Part shown: piece by piece, positions 63,408 through 64,000 of the stretch
How the letters are laid out: every line of letters starts with the position of its first letter
How positions within the stretch are numbered: position 1 is the stretch's first letter
Assembly (NCBI GenBank): GCA_028817895.1
Contig: JAPPOQ010000007.1
Span: forward strand, 1 to 64,000
Direction of reading: 5' to 3'
Origin: Ahrensia sp.
Lineage (GTDB): Bacteria; Pseudomonadota; Alphaproteobacteria; Rhizobiales; Rhizobiaceae
DNA length: 64,000 bases
Notes under the pieces: generated by a model
What the model was told of the DNA's origin: nothing
The model's database searches: none
The model's input: only the letters and a program-made list of their open reading frames with translations
Made by a program: the position numbers and the translations under genes

Positions 63408-64000
63408 ATGTCGCTTGGTGTTGCTCTCCAGATCAGTCAGAATTCGCTGTCGAATGTATCTCGGCAGACCAACACCATTGCGCGCAACATTTCGGGTGCG
63501 GACGATCCAAATTACACGCGCCGTTACGCAGTTGTTGAATCGGAATCGCTTGGGTCGCGTGTTTCGGTCATGCGCGTTCAGATTGAGCAGAATCTGACGC
63601 GATCCGGCCTCGAAGCTCAGTCTCGAACGTCAGCTCAAAGCTTGCTGGCACAGCAGTTTGCGCGTCTTGGCGAAACCATCAACGGCGTGGATGGAGAGCG
63701 GTCTGCATTTGCCGCTATCGGAGCCTTGCAGGACAGACTTCAGGTCTGGTCCGTTGACCCCAGCAACGGATTGTTGGGCAGCGCCGTTCTTCAAGACGCA
63801 AAGACGGTTGTTTCCACGCTGCATTCGGGCACGCGTGAAATCGAACGTATGCGCATCGATGCCGACTTAAATATCGCGCGCGACGTGTCACGGCTAAACG
63901 AGTTGCTGCAAGATTTTCAGGCCGTCAATGCCAGGGTCATAGATGGCCAGCAGAGCGGGCTTTCAGATCTCGACGCGTTCGACGAACGCGCGGCACTTCT
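63408..64000 (+). CDS. flgK: Flagellar hook-associated protein FlgK (cut by window edge)
   Basis: The first 197 codons of the first hook-filament junction protein. The start MSLGVALQISQNSLSNVSRQ and NTIARNISGADDPNYTRRYA give the FlgK N-terminal helix, and VQIEQNLTRSGLEAQSRTSA and FAAIGALQDRLQVWSVDPSN continue it. The frame stays open to base 64000, so the rest lies outside. It follows flgE by 15 bases, as in other rhizobial loci. Confidence 0.92.
   Translation, partial: MSLGVALQISQNSLSNVSRQTNTIARNISGADDPNYTRRYAVVESESLGSRVSVMRVQIEQNLTRSGLEAQSRTSAQSLLAQQFARLGETINGVDGERSAFAAIGALQDRLQVWSVDPSNGLLGSAVLQDAKTVVSTLHSGTREIERMRIDADLNIARDVSRLNELLQDFQAVNARVIDGQQSGLSDLDAFDERAAL

Overview
The window looks like a chromosomal segment of an alphaproteobacterium of the order Hyphomicrobiales (Rhizobiales). 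The clearest signs are the rhizobial-type flagellar locus (motA, motB, motC, the MotC chaperone motE, a fliK/motD gene, the regulator ftcR), the long basic C-terminus of peptidyl-tRNA hydrolase, and tightly packed alphaproteobacterial operons with ATGA or TGATG overlaps. Nothing in the sequence names the genus.

Layout. (1) 53-2617, minus strand: housekeeping genes pth, rplY and prs. (2) 2883-7100: a complete ugpBAEC sn-glycerol-3-phosphate-type ABC importer. (3) 7215-12662: an aromatic block pcaI-pcaJ-pcaF-pobA-pcaH-pcaG (4-hydroxybenzoate to protocatechuate, ring cleavage, and the terminal beta-ketoadipate steps; pcaB, pcaC and pcaD are not here). (4) 17217 down to 12686, minus strand: paaABCDE, the phenylacetyl-CoA epoxidase, followed by an intradiol dioxygenase. 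(5) 17303-24012: a 4-hydroxyphenylacetate/homoprotocatechuate block. A MarR regulator, the oxygenase hpaB and a flavin reductase-MarR fusion lie on the minus strand; hpaE-hpaD-hpaH are divergent. A small TA-bounded inverted-repeat element sits between hpaB and the reductase and supplies the reductase start codon. (6) 27556 down to 24016, minus strand: an overlapping trio of FAD oxidase, class III CoA-transferase and acyl-CoA dehydrogenase. (7) 27613-32073: an accessory cassette with a DUF2384-like small protein (divergent), a YcaO enzyme, a TfuA protein, a gluzincin-like zinc protease, and a 176-residue protein ending in ten tandem [S/A]GAR[V/I] pentapeptides. (8) 34551 down to 32155, minus strand: a GNAT acetyltransferase and a class III cyclase with TPRs. 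(9) 34801-41912: a giant LEPRxLL/DUF4347/cadherin-type surface protein translationally coupled to a PAS-GGDEF-EAL protein. (10) 41932-64000: TetR and the flagellar locus, in two divergent arms (motA-fliM-fliN-fliG-flhB, and flgF through flgK, the last cut by the window edge).

The most interesting region is 27.6-32.1 kb. YcaO plus TfuA is the known pair for backbone thioamide formation in some RiPPs and in methyl-CoM reductase. Here it is followed by a protease and then, after a hairpin, by a leader-like protein with a regular repetitive, cationic C-terminus. The simplest reading is a RiPP-like system with a multi-core precursor. The competing reading is that the repeats form a short pentapeptide beta-helix. 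I do not recognise this combination as a described system.

Most of the rest is catabolism of plant- or lignin-derived aromatics (pob/pca, paa, hpa) followed by motility and c-di-GMP signalling. Start codons were reassigned wherever the longest open frame ran upstream of a better ribosome binding site, signal peptide or family N-terminus.
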